From Planctomycetaceae bacterium (GTDB taxonomy: Bacteria; Planctomycetota; Phycisphaerae; Phycisphaerales; SM1A02), in contig NYWY01000052.1 of the NCBI GenBank assembly GCA_002685335.1, forward strand, positions 20,467-84,466: a DNA stretch of 64,000 nt, written 5' to 3'. Made by a program: the position numbers and the translations under genes. Every line of letters starts with the position of its first letter. Position 1 is the stretch's first letter. Shown piece after piece: positions 27,219 through 36,526 of this stretch. The notes under the pieces are model-generated. The model made no database searches. It saw nothing but the letters and a program-made list of their open reading frames with translations, and was not told where the DNA came from.

Positions 27219-29879
27219 ATGAGCGAAGAAACGCCTACGAACCCGACTCCTGAAGATCCCGAGGTCAACGACGACGCCGGCACCGCGGAAGTCGGTGAGA
27301 TCGGCCACGTCCTCGACCTCGAGATCGAACGCGAGCTCCACGATTCATACCTGACGTACGCGATGAGCACGATCATGGACCGGGCCCTGCCCGACGTTCG
27401 TGACGGACTCAAGCCTTCGCAGCGCCGAATCCTCGTGGCGATGCACGACCTCAATCTGTCACCGGGTCGGAAGCACATCAAGTGCGCGAAGATCGCCGGC
27501 GACACCTCGGGCAACTACCACCCGCACGGCGAATCGGTGATCTACCCGACCCTGGTCAATCTCGGGCAGGACTGGAAGACCCGCTGTCTTCTGATCGACA
27601 AGCAGGGCAACTTCGGTTCGATCGAAGGCGACCCTCCGGCCGCGATGCGGTACACCGAGGCCCGAATGACCGCCTCCGCGGTCGCGATGCTCGAAGACAT
27701 CAAGAGCGAGACCGTCGACTTCAAGGCCAACTACGACGAACGGCTCATGGAGCCGACCGTCCTGCCGGCGAAGTTCCCCAATCTGCTGGTCAATGGATCG
27801 AGCGGCATCGCGGTGGGCATGGCCAGTTCCATGCCACCCCACAACGTGGGCGAGATCTGCGACGCGATCGTCACCGTGCTCGATCGTCCCGAGACGACCT
27901 TCGCCGAGTTGCTGGATCTCGTTCCCGGCCCCGACTTCCCCACCGGGGGCACGATCATGGGACGAGCGGGCATCGCTCAGGCCTATTCCACCGGTCGAGG
28001 TCGCATCCTGGTCCGAGGCAAGGTCACCCAGGTCCAGCAGAAGGGTCGGGACATCCTCATCATCGAGGAGATCCCCTACCAGGTCGTCCAATCGAACCTG
28101 ATCGAGAAGATCGTCGACGCCGCCAAGACCGGCAAGATCGCCGACATCTCCGACGTCCAGAACCACTCGGGGCGAAAAGCCCGCACGCGGATACAGGTGG
28201 TCCTCAAGAAGGGCGCCAATCCCGACGTGGTCGAGCGACAGCTCTACCAGCACACCCCGCTTCAGTCGACCTTCTCGATCATCAACATCACCCTGGTGAA
28301 TCACCAGCCTCGGACACTCGACCTCCGATCGCTGATCGACCACTGGATCGACCACCGTCGCGAAGTCATACGACGCCGCACCGAGTACCTGCTCCGGCAG
28401 GCTCGCCAGCAGGCCCACAAGCTGGAAGGCCTGGTGTTCGCGGTCTGCGACATCGACGAGGTCATCAGACTCATCCGCTCCAGCCGGACCCGTGAGGAAG
28501 CGATCCAGAAGTTGATGGTGCGGCGCTTCCGCATCCCGCCCGAACACCCCTACGCACCCTCGATCCCCAAGCGACTCCTCGATGCCGCCAATGCCGAGCA
28601 GGATGGAGAGATCGGTGCGACCCTCACCAAGGTGCAGGCCGAGGCGATCGGTGCCCTCCGACTCATCCAGCTGACCGGACTGGAGATCGAACGCCTGGTC
28701 GAGGACCTGCGAGTCCTCCACGAGGAGATCGAGGGATACGAGGCCATCCTCGCCGACGACGGCATGGTCCGGGCGATGATCCGTGAGGACTGCCTCGAGA
28801 TCCGTGAGAAGTTCGCCGACGAACGACGCACCCGGATCGAGGAAAGCGAAGCCGACGGGTTCGAGATGGAGGAGTTGATTCAAGAACACCAGGTGGCGGT
28901 GACCATCACCCACCAGGGCTGGATCAAGCGACTCCCCGTCGACACCTATCGCGAACAGGCTCGCGGCGGCGTCGGCGTGAAGGGCGGCGAGACCCGGGAG
29001 GGCGACTTCGTCGAGCACCTCTTCACCGCCAGCACGCACACCGACCTCCTCTGCTTCACCAACACCGGTCGGGTGTTCAAGATCAGGGTCTGGCAGATCC
29101 CCGAGGCGAGCAGGACGAGCAAGGGCCGATCGATCGCGAACGTCATCGGACTCCGCGACGGCGAATCCGCTCGATTCTTCCTGCCGATCGAAGACTTCGA
29201 GAAGAGCGAGGACTACCTCGTCTTCGCGACCGAGCAGGGTCGCGTGAAACGGACCTCCCTCAAGGACTTCCGCAACGTCAATCGCAGCGGCATCATCGCC
29301 CTGAACCTCAACGAAGGCGACCGCCTGATGGGCGTGGTCTGGACGCGAGGCGACGACCATGTCCTGCTGGGCACCGTCAAGGGCATGGCGATCCGCTTCA
29401 ACGAGAACGACGCCCGAGTCATGGGCCGGGCCGCGGCCGGGGTCAAGGGAATCGATCTCGGAGAGGGCGATCGGGTGGTCGGCCTCATCCGGGCCGAAGC
29501 CGGGACCGATCTGCTGACCGTCACCCAGAACGGCTACGGCAAGCGGACCGACCTCGACGAGTACCTGGTCCAGGCCGAGGACGGGGCACGACCCCAGAGC
29601 CGCGGCGGCAAGGGTCGGATCGACATCAAGACCTCGGGACGCAACGGCGATGTGGTCACCATCCGCCGCGTCACGGACGAGGACGGACTCATGCTGATGA
29701 CGTCATCCGGCATGCTGGTGAGGACCAACGTCTCGGCCGTGTCCCGGCTCGGCCGGAACACCCAGGGAGTCCGCGTGGTCCGACTCCGCAAGGGCGACAG
29801 TCTCATCGACTGTGCCACCACTCCCCCCGATGAAGACGAAGGCGTGGACGTCTCTCCGATCGAAGGAACGCCCGAATGA
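27219..29879 (+). CDS. gyrA: DNA gyrase subunit A
   Basis: GyrA of 886 aa, the breakage-reunion subunit of DNA gyrase. The N-terminal domain has the winged-helix segment [16 protein letters not shown] and the catalytic tyrosine in [12 protein letters not shown] (Tyr145). The C-terminal beta-pinwheel begins around residue 560 and contains repeats such as [20 protein letters not shown] and [16 protein letters not shown]. The GyrA box that distinguishes gyrase from topoisomerase IV reads QARGGVG here, instead of the usual Q-R/K-R-G-G-R/K-G. In the quinolone-resistance region the serine is retained (Ser106), but the residue aligned with E. coli Asp87 is Pro110. A STAS gene overlaps its stop by 4 bp. 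No gyrB is in the window. Confidence 0.95.
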   Translation: MSEETPTNPTPEDPEVNDDAGTAEVGEIGHVLDLEIERELHDSYLTYAMSTIMDRALPDVRDGLKPSQRRILVAMHDLNLSPGRKHIKCAKIAGDTSGNYHPHGESVIYPTLVNLGQDWKTRCLLIDKQGNFGSIEGDPPAAMRYTEARMTASAVAMLEDIKSETVDFKANYDERLMEPTVLPAKFPNLLVNGSSGIAVGMASSMPPHNVGEICDAIVTVLDRPETTFAELLDLVPGPDFPTGGTIMGRAGIAQAYSTGRGRILVRGKVTQVQQKGRDILIIEEIPYQVVQSNLIEKIVDAAKTGKIADISDVQNHSGRKARTRIQVVLKKGANPDVVERQLYQHTPLQSTFSIINITLVNHQPRTLDLRSLIDHWIDHRREVIRRRTEYLLRQARQQAHKLEGLVFAVCDIDEVIRLIRSSRTREEAIQKLMVRRFRIPPEHPYAPSIPKRLLDAANAEQDGEIGATLTKVQAEAIGALRLIQLTGLEIERLVEDLRVLHEEIEGYEAILADDGMVRAMIREDCLEIREKFADERRTRIEESEADGFEMEELIQEHQVAVTITHQGWIKRLPVDTYREQARGGVGVKGGETREGDFVEHLFTASTHTDLLCFTNTGRVFKIRVWQIPEASRTSKGRSIANVIGLRDGESARFFLPIEDFEKSEDYLVFATEQGRVKRTSLKDFRNVNRSGIIALNLNEGDRLMGVVWTRGDDHVLLGTVKGMAIRFNENDARVMGRAAAGVKGIDLGEGDRVVGLIRAEAGTDLLTVTQNGYGKRTDLDEYLVQAEDGARPQSRGGKGRIDIKTSGRNGDVVTIRRVTDEDGLMLMTSSGMLVRTNVSAVSRLGRNTQGVRVVRLRKGDSLIDCATTPPDEDEGVDVSPIEGTPE

Positions 29880-30226
29880 GCCTCAACGAATGGTCCGAGG
29901 AAATCGTCATCGCGGAGACCGGCGAAGAGCCGTCCTTCAGCGAGGACATGAGCGGCCTCATGTCGATCATCGACGATGCCGAACGTGGCGAACGGGAGAC
30001 CCCCGACGTGGTGGTCAACCTCTCGGAGGTCGAGTATCTCAACTCATCGAACATCGCCCAGCTGCTCCGGCTTCGAAAACGACTGGCCGCCGGCGGGGCG
30101 AAGTTGAGAATCAGCTCGGTCGGGGCCCAGGTCTGGGGCGTGATCCTGGTGACCGGTCTGGACAAGCTCTTCGATTTCCACGACGACCTTGCGACCGCGA
30201 TCGCCTCACTGCAGATCGAGCCCTGA
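29876..30226 (+). CDS. STAS-domain protein (anti-sigma factor antagonist-like)
   Basis: Cytosolic protein of 116 aa with a STAS fold: VVVNLSEVEYLNSSNIAQLL carries the central strand and the Ser position that partner-switching kinases phosphorylate in SpoIIAA-like proteins, followed by LRKRLAAGGAKLRISSVG and the C-terminal helix. The usual D-S-S/A-G motif is N-S-S-N here, so phosphorylation is plausible but not certain. No anti-sigma kinase lies nearby. The ATG overlaps the gyrA stop (ATGA), so expression is coupled to gyrase. An ExbD-like gene follows after 10 bp. Confidence 0.8.
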   Translation: MSLNEWSEEIVIAETGEEPSFSEDMSGLMSIIDDAERGERETPDVVVNLSEVEYLNSSNIAQLLRLRKRLAAGGAKLRISSVGAQVWGVILVTGLDKLFDFHDDLATAIASLQIEP

Positions 30227-30236
30227 GGCACGACAC

Positions 30237-30737
30237 GTGAGTGATTCGGCCACCGCAGACGCCTCCGCCGTCGCGACCCGCTCCGGGCCGCCCGGGCATC
30301 GCGTTCGCCTGAGACGCCAGGCCGCTCCGTTCCACGTCGAACTGACCCCGCTGATCGACGTGGTCTTTCTGCTGCTCACATTCTTCATCTACGCCATGGT
30401 CCTCATGGACCGCATCGAGCTCGTGCCGCTCGATCTGAAACCGCTGGAAGCGGGCGCCGCGGTGACCGACGGCGCCCCCCCTCCCGCGAGGACGCTGTCG
30501 CTCGACGGCGATGGCGGGCTCTTCCTCGATCGCCAGCCGATCGAGATCGAAACCATCGTCCCCGCACTTCGACAGACCCTCGAGGACGATCCGGACACCG
30601 TTCTCTACCTCGCGGTCTCGGATGAAGTGGGTCCCGCGGATCGGATCCCGGTGCTTCTGGAACTTTGGAACCAGCTTCGCCTGGCCGAGATCCCCATCCG
30701 CATGGTCGGCAGGCCGATCTCCGACCCCGATGGCTGA
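30237..30737 (+). CDS. ExbD/TolR-family biopolymer transport protein
   Basis: Inner-membrane protein of about 166 aa. A short basic cytosolic N-terminus (RVRLRRQAAP) is followed by one helix, LTPLIDVVFLLLTFFIYAMV, which contains the conserved proton-path Asp of ExbD/TolR (P-L-I-D-V-V). The periplasmic domain (about residues 55-160) has the family's SLDGDGGLFLDRQPI hairpin and ends near RMVGRPISD. ExbD works with ExbB to convert the proton-motive force into work on TonB-type partners. The GTG start at 30237 follows a GAGG ribosome site. The next gene encodes a TonB-like protein; no exbB is nearby, so the ExbB subunit must come from elsewhere. Confidence 0.88.
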   Translation: MSDSATADASAVATRSGPPGHRVRLRRQAAPFHVELTPLIDVVFLLLTFFIYAMVLMDRIELVPLDLKPLEAGAAVTDGAPPPARTLSLDGDGGLFLDRQPIEIETIVPALRQTLEDDPDTVLYLAVSDEVGPADRIPVLLELWNQLRLAEIPIRMVGRPISDPDG

Positions 30738-30756
30738 ATCACGCGCTTGCGGGGCG

Positions 30757-30762
30757 TATCCT
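30757..30762 (+). promoter_or_regulatory. -10-like TATCCT box of the tonB-like gene
   Basis: TATCCT ends 7 nt before the GTG at 30770, the same box and nearly the same spacing as before dsbD. A weak CTGAAT at 30734-30739 lies 17 nt upstream. The tonB-like gene may have its own leaderless transcript as well as read-through. Confidence 0.4.
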
Positions 30763-30769
30763 GAACCCC

Positions 30770-31951
30770 GTGACCGATGAACGCGCATTCTCGATCCGTC
30801 CAGCGACCTCCCTGTTCGTCTCCGTGCTTCTGCACGTCGGCGTGGTGATCCTTCTGGTCGGCACGATCGCGGGAACCGCGGCGCCGACCGGTATCGAGCA
30901 CGCGGCCGATCACGACCAACCTCCTCCCGATGATGCCGAGGTGCTGGGCATCGATGAGAGCCGGGCCGACACCCTGACCTGGGTCGGGTACCAGGAGTAC
31001 GAGGAGCACCTCGCGCAACTCAGTGAAGTGGAACAGGCCGCGATGCTCGCCGCCCCCAGCGCCGGCGGCGGCGGCAGCCCCACGGGCTCCAGCGCCGCGG
31101 CGTCCGCCCCGCCAAGCCCTCCACCTCTTCCCGGCGCCGCCCGCCCTTCGGCGAGCGCCCCCGCCGCGACGGTGCCGACCACGCCCACCGAGGACCCCGA
31201 GCGTCAGATCGCTCCCACGATCCGCAACGAGCCTCGGACCAGTCCCACCGAGGCCCCGACGGAATCGGATCCTCGGACGCCGACCGAAGCCACGACCAGC
31301 GAGCCCACTCCGAGCGACTCGCCCCGCACCAAGCCGGCCCCAGAGACCACGCCGCGGGAGACCGAGGAGACGCCCGCGGAGAAGCCGAACGACACCGAGT
31401 CCGACGCGACGCCGGAAGAGACGCCCGATGAAGAGCCGGCGGAGACGCCGCAGCCCCGACCCGGCCCCGAACCGTCGCCCGAACCCACGCCGGGGAAGGA
31501 GCCGACTCCGACTCCAAGCCCCGCGCCCGGTGACTCGCCCTCCGAGGAACCATCGGACGCTCCGGGCTCCGGGCCCGCACCTCCGACCCCCGAGCCGGGG
31601 AACGACGCGGACAAGGACGCGGAAGCCAGCAGCATGGTGGACACCCCACCGGCGAACTGGCGCAACGGGAAACCCCTCGCCGCCCAGGGGCTGGAGATCA
31701 AGACTCGCCGGCTCACCATTCCGCTGCTCACCTGGAAGACGCTGCGACCGACTTCAGTGCCGGTGGTGGAGATCGATTTCCAGTCCGATGGCAAGCCGAA
31801 ACGCGCGAGACTCGAGGTCTCCAGCGGCGATGCCAAGTTCGACGAGTACCTGATGGACGCTCTCTACCGATGGCGGGCAAGCGGCAAGCGGCTGAAGGAA
31901 CTCAAGCGGGACGAAACCGCGTTGGTCCGACTCCGACTGCTGCTCGACTGA
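30770..31951 (+). CDS. TonB-like energy-transducer protein with long Pro/Glu/Thr-rich linker
   Basis: Protein of 393 aa built like TonB. A short cytosolic start precedes an uncleaved signal-anchor helix (LFVSVLLHVGVVILLVGTIA). Then comes a very long periplasmic linker (about residues 80-290) of repeated Pro-Thr-Glu motifs such as TPRETEETPAEKP, and a small C-terminal domain (about residues 300-393). That domain contains VPVVEIDFQSDGKPKRARLE and FDEYLMDALYRWRASG, resembling the TonB C-terminal strand-helix-strand. The HVG segment in the helix parallels the conserved His of TonB. It follows exbD by 32 bp. The role (energising outer-membrane receptors) is inferred; the C-terminal match is distant. 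Confidence 0.75.
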   Translation: MTDERAFSIRPATSLFVSVLLHVGVVILLVGTIAGTAAPTGIEHAADHDQPPPDDAEVLGIDESRADTLTWVGYQEYEEHLAQLSEVEQAAMLAAPSAGGGGSPTGSSAAASAPPSPPPLPGAARPSASAPAATVPTTPTEDPERQIAPTIRNEPRTSPTEAPTESDPRTPTEATTSEPTPSDSPRTKPAPETTPRETEETPAEKPNDTESDATPEETPDEEPAETPQPRPGPEPSPEPTPGKEPTPTPSPAPGDSPSEEPSDAPGSGPAPPTPEPGNDADKDAEASSMVDTPPANWRNGKPLAAQGLEIKTRRLTIPLLTWKTLRPTSVPVVEIDFQSDGKPKRARLEVSSGDAKFDEYLMDALYRWRASGKRLKELKRDETALVRLRLLLD

Positions 31952-32014
31952 CCCTCGGTCCGGCCACGGCGCATCGTCCATGACGACGATCTGCAAGATC
32001 GCTTCGGGTGCGAT

Positions 32015-32809
32015 TCAGGCCTTGGGATTCAATCGTTCCCGCCAGGTCTGGAGGCGGGGATGATCGGTCAGGTCGAACTCGATCGGCGTGACGGTCACCG
32101 ATCGGGCCATCAGATGCTCGACGTCGGCATCCGGATGCGTCTGGTCGAAGGCCATGCCGTTCCCCGCCGGCCAGTAGTACGGACGACCACTCGGGCTCTC
32201 CCGCTTTTCGTAGCCGTCGGATGCCGCCGCGGTGTTCATGGGACAGATCGCGATCGGGGGCATCGGCGCATCCGCGGATTCGGTTCGCGGGACGTTCAAG
32301 TTGACCACCGAGTGCGGGTCCAGGGGATGGACGAGGATTCGATCGATGACTTCACGAGCGATCTCCGCCGCCCGATCGAAATGGATCCGGGTCCGGTCAC
32401 CGAGGTGAAGACTCACGGCGATCGACGGTACTCCGAGAAAGGCGCTCTCCACCGCCGCGGCGACGGTGCCCGAATAGATCACGTTGATCCCCACGTTCGC
32501 ACCGGCGTTCATGCCGCTGATCGTGATGTCCGGCCGGGTCCCTTCACCGTGCAACTCGGCCCACAACGAGCGAAGCGCGACCTTCACGCAGTCCGCGGGC
32601 CGCCCGTCGACCGAGTAGCCGGTCGAACCATCGGGCATCCGGGTCTCGTGGCGAAAAAGCGGTTGATCGAACGTGACGCCGTGACTGGTGGCGGACTGGA
32701 CGGTGTGGGGTGCGACGGTGGTGATCTCTCCCAGGCCCGTCAGGGCCCGATGAAGAGCCTGGATGCCGGGGGCTTCGATGCCGTCGTCGTTGGTCAGAAG
32801 GATGTGCAC
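32015..32809 (-). CDS. surE: 5'/3'-nucleotidase SurE
   Basis: SurE of 264 aa, a metal-dependent survival-protein phosphatase acting on nucleoside monophosphates and related substrates. The GTG at 32809 opens the conserved VHILLTNDDGIEAPGIQAL, where Asp-Asp bind the metal. Further family motifs are SATSHGVTFDQPL, DGRPADCVKVAL and ISGMNAGANVGINVIYSGTV, followed by AAVESAFLGVPSIAVSL. Length matches the family. A longer reading would start at 32917, but its first 36 residues are unlike SurE and would overlap the upstream gene. It lies 49 bp downstream of the glycosyltransferase on the same strand. The pcm gene often paired with surE is absent. Confidence 0.95.
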   Translation of the reverse strand: MHILLTNDDGIEAPGIQALHRALTGLGEITTVAPHTVQSATSHGVTFDQPLFRHETRMPDGSTGYSVDGRPADCVKVALRSLWAELHGEGTRPDITISGMNAGANVGINVIYSGTVAAAVESAFLGVPSIAVSLHLGDRTRIHFDRAAEIAREVIDRILVHPLDPHSVVNLNVPRTESADAPMPPIAICPMNTAAASDGYEKRESPSGRPYYWPAGNGMAFDQTHPDADVEHLMARSVTVTPIEFDLTDHPRLQTWRERLNPKA

Positions 32810-32858
32810 GATTCGTTCTCTTTGCGAAGTTCGGGGGGGAGTCGACAGTGTCGCAGGT

Positions 32859-34067
32859 TCAACGAGGTCCCGGGCGGAGAACGTACTCGCGTCCACCCCA
32901 ACGAATCGGACGCCCATGTCGAAGATCCCCGATGCCCTCCAGGATCGCCCTGCAGACCAGCAGGCAACCCACCGTCCAGCCGAGGACTCCGATCCGCGGC
33001 ATGCGGGCCCGCCCGAAGATCCGCGCCAGCATGAGACCCTGCGAACCCAGTCCGAACAGGCCAGCGGAGATCGCGACGAGGCCGAGGCCGAGGAGTCCTT
33101 CGGACGTCAGCGCGACGACGCCGGCGATCACCGCGACCCAGCAGGCGATCGGGGCGAGCCCCGAACCCAGGACGAGGATCAGGTTGGTGACCAGCCGGGG
33201 GATGTTCCGCTTCGCGGCCTCGACCAGAATCCGTTTCCAGCCCCCGAGCAGGCCGTCAAGGGAGTCGTACATGTCGGTCTGCACCATCGAACAGGCCACC
33301 GACACCAGCACTCGGCCATCATGACGATGGACGAGGGCCGCGAACGCGAGATCCTCCAGGACCGCGGCCTTCACCGCGTCATGGCCACCGATCCGGGTGT
33401 AGGCGTCCCGCCGAAACAGCATGAACTGGCCGTTGGCGAAGGAACGGGGATGGTCGAAGTTGTTCACTCGATCGGGCGGAAACATCCGCAGCAGGGTGAT
33501 CGCCGCCGGTGGCTGGGCGATGATCTCCCACCACCGACGGGCGGTGAGCGAGGCCCAGGCAGTCAGCAGATCCACCTTCTGGTCGGCCGCGAGGGCCGTC
33601 GAGGCCCGAAGCACGCCGGGGTCGAAACCGACGTCGGCATCGGTGAAGAGGATCCAGTCTCCGGTCGAAACCGCCGCCCCGGCCGCGGCGGCGTGGCATT
33701 TCCCCGCCCAGTCATCCGGACAATGATCGACTTCGACGATCCGCACCCGCGGATCATCGCCGGCGGCGTCGCGGAGTCGGGCGAGCGTTCGATCCGTACA
33801 GCGATCCAGCACCACGACCAGTTCGACTTCGACGTCCTGCTGGCCCAGAACACTGGTCACCAACCGCTCGATGACGCGTTCCTCGTTGTGCGCGGGAACC
33901 ACGACCGAGACCCGGCCTGGCGCCGCGGGCAGGTGGAGTCCGTCCGCCATCTGAGGCGAGAACCGATCGAGCCGCCGCATCCGAACCGCCACCAGAAGCC
34001 AGTAGATTCCGGTGATCAGTCCGACGCTTCCGAAGGTCGATGCGAGAATGGCGGTGATGGTCAGCAT
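32859..34067 (-). CDS. Membrane-associated family 2 glycosyltransferase
   Basis: GT2 enzyme of about 402 aa with an N-terminal helix (ILASTFGSVGLITGIYWLLV) and two or three C-terminal helices. The catalytic domain (about residues 45-290) has VSVVVPAHNEERVIERLV, the metal-binding DADVGFDPGVL and a downstream ED (VLEDLAFAALVHRH), followed by a helix with a Q-x-x-x-W-like GGWKRI. It resembles HpnB/CrtQ-type glycosyltransferases, some of which are hopanoid-associated; a hopene cyclase occurs at the window's right end, but 30 kb away, so a link is speculative. A TAGGAT box at 34083-34078 favours the ATG at 34067; the ATG at 34079 would lie inside the box. Confidence 0.85.
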   Translation of the reverse strand: MLTITAILASTFGSVGLITGIYWLLVAVRMRRLDRFSPQMADGLHLPAAPGRVSVVVPAHNEERVIERLVTSVLGQQDVEVELVVVLDRCTDRTLARLRDAAGDDPRVRIVEVDHCPDDWAGKCHAAAAGAAVSTGDWILFTDADVGFDPGVLRASTALAADQKVDLLTAWASLTARRWWEIIAQPPAAITLLRMFPPDRVNNFDHPRSFANGQFMLFRRDAYTRIGGHDAVKAAVLEDLAFAALVHRHDGRVLVSVACSMVQTDMYDSLDGLLGGWKRILVEAAKRNIPRLVTNLILVLGSGLAPIACWVAVIAGVVALTSEGLLGLGLVAISAGLFGLGSQGLMLARIFGRARMPRIGVLGWTVGCLLVCRAILEGIGDLRHGRPIRWGGREYVLRPGPR

Positions 34068-34077
34068 CCGAACGCCC

Positions 34078-34083
34078 ATCCTA
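34078..34083 (-). promoter_or_regulatory. -10-like TAGGAT box of the GT2 gene
   Basis: Read leftward, TAGGAT ends 10 nt before the ATG at 34067. With the rightward TAGACT at 34106-34111 it makes a divergent promoter pair only 22 bp apart. Confidence 0.35.
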
Positions 34084-34105
34084 CGACCGTCCCCCGTCAG
34101 CCGCG

Positions 34106-34111
34106 TAGACT
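34106..34111 (+). promoter_or_regulatory. -10-like TAGACT box of the NAD(P)HX epimerase gene
   Basis: TAGACT ends 6 nt before the GTG at 34118, and 3 nt before the in-frame GTG at 34115. The identical hexamer with identical 6-nt spacing precedes the M1 peptidase gene at 60491-60486. A leaderless mRNA is suggested. Confidence 0.4.
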
Positions 34112-34117
34112 CGGGTG

Positions 34118-34879
34118 GTGTCGTCAAAGCCTGAAAAACAGAATCCCGCCGGACCGTTTCTCGACCCTGTCGCCGCCCGCGAGCTTGATCGAGCCGCGAT
34201 CGAGCGATTCGGGATCCCGGGCATCGTTCTCATGGAACATGCGGCGATCGGGGTCGCCGACATCGTGCGAGAACTCGCGGCGGAACGAGAGACCGATCGA
34301 GTGGTGATCGCCTGCGGCCAGGGGGGAAACGGCGGCGATGGCTGGGCCGTCGCCAGACTGCTTCACGAATCCCACGCGGTCCGGGTCATCACTCTCGGGA
34401 CGCCGAGAACGGAAGACGCTCGAATCAATGCGGCCACCGCGCGACGACTCGGCGTCACCATCCATGAAATCGGGCAGATCGCGCCCGGTGACCGGATCAC
34501 CTCCGAGCTGACCGACGCGATCGTGGTCGATGCCCTTTTCGGCGTGGGACTCGCCCGGCCGATCTCGGGGGTGGCCATGACCCTCGTGCAACGAATCTCC
34601 GACTCCGGCTCCCCGGTGGTCGCCATCGATCTTCCCAGTGGCCTGGACCCGGTTCTGGGCCGGCCACTGGGTCCCTGCATCCGGGCGACGATCACCGCCA
34701 CCATGGTCGCCCCCAAGACCGGAATGGCGATTCCGGAATCCCGGATCTGGACCGGTCAGGTCCGATGCGTCGACATCGGAGCCCCTCGACGTCTGATCGA
34801 AGAATTCGGCCGCGTGGCACGAACCGGCGGGAGCGGCGATGATGCACCCTCTTCCGACCTGAATCGCCTCCCGAACTGA
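34118..34879 (+). CDS. nnrE: NAD(P)H-hydrate epimerase (YjeF N-terminal domain)
   Basis: Metabolite-repair enzyme of 253 aa that epimerises the damaged hydrates of NADH and NADPH so that the partner dehydratase can restore them. The Rossmann-like fold shows LDRAAIERFGIPGIVLMEHA, the CGQGGNGGDGWAVARLL loop, VVDALFGVGLARPISG with the catalytic Asp, and IDLPSGLDPVLGRPLG. It is a stand-alone N-terminal domain; the fused C-terminal dehydratase of many bacterial YjeF/Nnr proteins is absent. The GTG at 34118 is chosen over 34115 from its spacing to the TAGACT box. The permease gene starts 3 bp after its stop. Confidence 0.92.
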   Translation: MSSKPEKQNPAGPFLDPVAARELDRAAIERFGIPGIVLMEHAAIGVADIVRELAAERETDRVVIACGQGGNGGDGWAVARLLHESHAVRVITLGTPRTEDARINAATARRLGVTIHEIGQIAPGDRITSELTDAIVVDALFGVGLARPISGVAMTLVQRISDSGSPVVAIDLPSGLDPVLGRPLGPCIRATITATMVAPKTGMAIPESRIWTGQVRCVDIGAPRRLIEEFGRVARTGGSGDDAPSSDLNRLPN

Positions 34880-34882
34880 ACC

Positions 34883-36526
34883 GTGTACCAGCCACTCCTC
34901 GCCAATCGCTACCTGACCAGCCGGATCATCCCGCTCATCGCGGTGGCAGCCGTCGCCCTGTGTGTCGGCCTGGTGATCATCGTGGTCAGCGTGATGAGCG
35001 GCTTCCTCGACATGCTGCTCTCCTCCGGCCGCACCCTCATGGCGGATGTGATCGTCCGCTCCGGTGATCCGGGGCTGCCGTACTACGAGGAACTGATCAA
35101 CGATCTCGAAGACCTCCCGGAATCCGCCGCCGCGACCCCGGTGGTCGAGAGTTTCGGCCTCTTGAAACTGCCGTACGAGGATCGCACCGAAGGCGTGCAG
35201 CTCTGGGGCATCGAACCCGAGAGTTTCGGTCGGGTGGTCGACTTCGAACAGACGCTGGTCTGGGATGACGTGCCACCCGAGGTCGAATCGACGCTGGAAG
35301 TCCTCGGAGAACGCCTCGGCAACCCTCGGCCTCCGACGGATCTGGGCTCCATTCCCCGTCTCGATCCCGTCGAACCCGGCGAGGATCCTCGGATCGTCCT
35401 GGGGGTGGAGATAGAAGGATCCGCGAAGACCCGGACTCCGGAGGGGACCTATGCGATCTCCTATCCCAGGTACTGGATGCCGATCAACGACGTGGAGATC
35501 ACCCTGCTGCCGCTCTCCCGCGACGGCCGGGTCCAGAAGCCCGACAACCGACGTTTCAACGTGGCGAACGAGTTCTCCACCGGCGTCTACCAGATCGATT
35601 CCAAGCGGGCCCTGGTCGGTCTGGCGACCGCCCAGCGGATGTTGAATCTCGAGGCCGGAATCCTCGCCGACCCCGAAATCCTGGAAGAGACCGGCGAGGT
35701 GGTGTCGATCGGCCCTGATCCCGCGCGGGTGCAGATGATCCTGGTCCGGGCCGCCGAGGGCGTCTCGGCCGAGCGGCTGCGGAACGCCACCCGACTCGCG
35801 TATGAACGATTCGCCGAACGAATCGAAGCCGACGAGGCCTTGCCGAGGAAGGCCCCCGATCCGATGTACGTGGGCATCCGGACCTGGCGGGAACAGTTGA
35901 GGGACATCCTCGGACCGGTGGAGAAGGAACGCGAACTCATGCGGATCCTCTTCTCCATCGTCTACCTGGTCTGCGCCGGCCTGGTCCTGTCGATCTTCTG
36001 GGCGATCGTGCACGAGAAGACCCGCGACATCGGGATTCTCAGGGCGGTCGGAGCCTCCCGCCCCGGCATCCTCGGCGTCTTCCTCGCCTACGGACTGGTG
36101 ATCGGCCTCGCAGGGTCCGTCCTCGGTGGGCTGCTCGGATGGACCATCACCGAGAACATCAACGGCATCCACGAGGCGATGGGCCAGCCCGCGCCGATCT
36201 GGAGCTGGGTCCTCGCGGGATCGGTCTCCCTGGCGATGCTGGTCTTCGCGATCGTCAGCGGCTTTCGAGGCGGCATGCTTCGCACCCTCCTCTCGATCGT
36301 GGGGGCGATCGTCTTCGCCGCGATCGGGATCGCCCTCTACCTTCACCAGGGCTTCCTGATGTGGGATCCCCGGGTCTATTACTTCAACAGCATTCCCAGT
36401 CGCGTCGACTGGTTCAGCGCCGTGCTCACGATGGCCGGTGCGATCGTCTTCAGCGTTCTCGGGGCGGCGATCCCCGCGGCTCGAGCCGCGGACACCGACC
36501 CCGTTCGGGCCCTTCGATACGAATGA
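34883..36526 (+). CDS. FtsX-type ABC transporter permease (LolC/E-like) with two extra membrane helices
   Basis: Permease of 547 aa starting with GTG. Helix 1 (IIPLIAVAAVALCVGLVIIV) leads into a periplasmic MacB-like domain (about residues 45-350). The classic FtsX core follows: ILFSIVYLVCAGLVLSIFWA, then the cytosolic coupling segment EKTRDIGILRAVGASRPGIL, then a Gly-rich helix (LVIGLAGSVLGGLLGW). In ordinary FtsX/LolC proteins the last helix comes next. Here two more hydrophobic segments (WSWVLAGSVSLAMLVFAIV and LLSIVGAIVFAAIGIALYL) intervene before the final one (AGAIVFSVLGAAIPAARAAD) and the usual P-V-R-A-L-R-Y-E ending. The partner ATPase overlaps by 4 bp. The substrate is probably a lipoprotein or lipid, by analogy with Lol systems. 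Confidence 0.9.
   Translation: MYQPLLANRYLTSRIIPLIAVAAVALCVGLVIIVVSVMSGFLDMLLSSGRTLMADVIVRSGDPGLPYYEELINDLEDLPESAAATPVVESFGLLKLPYEDRTEGVQLWGIEPESFGRVVDFEQTLVWDDVPPEVESTLEVLGERLGNPRPPTDLGSIPRLDPVEPGEDPRIVLGVEIEGSAKTRTPEGTYAISYPRYWMPINDVEITLLPLSRDGRVQKPDNRRFNVANEFSTGVYQIDSKRALVGLATAQRMLNLEAGILADPEILEETGEVVSIGPDPARVQMILVRAAEGVSAERLRNATRLAYERFAERIEADEALPRKAPDPMYVGIRTWREQLRDILGPVEKERELMRILFSIVYLVCAGLVLSIFWAIVHEKTRDIGILRAVGASRPGILGVFLAYGLVIGLAGSVLGGLLGWTITENINGIHEAMGQPAPIWSWVLAGSVSLAMLVFAIVSGFRGGMLRTLLSIVGAIVFAAIGIALYLHQGFLMWDPRVYYFNSIPSRVDWFSAVLTMAGAIVFSVLGAAIPAARAADTDPVRALRYE

Noticed and set aside
32810..32917. N-terminal extension of SurE
   Set aside because: The extra 36 residues are not SurE-like and would overlap the upstream glycosyltransferase gene; the GTG at 32809 opens the conserved strand.
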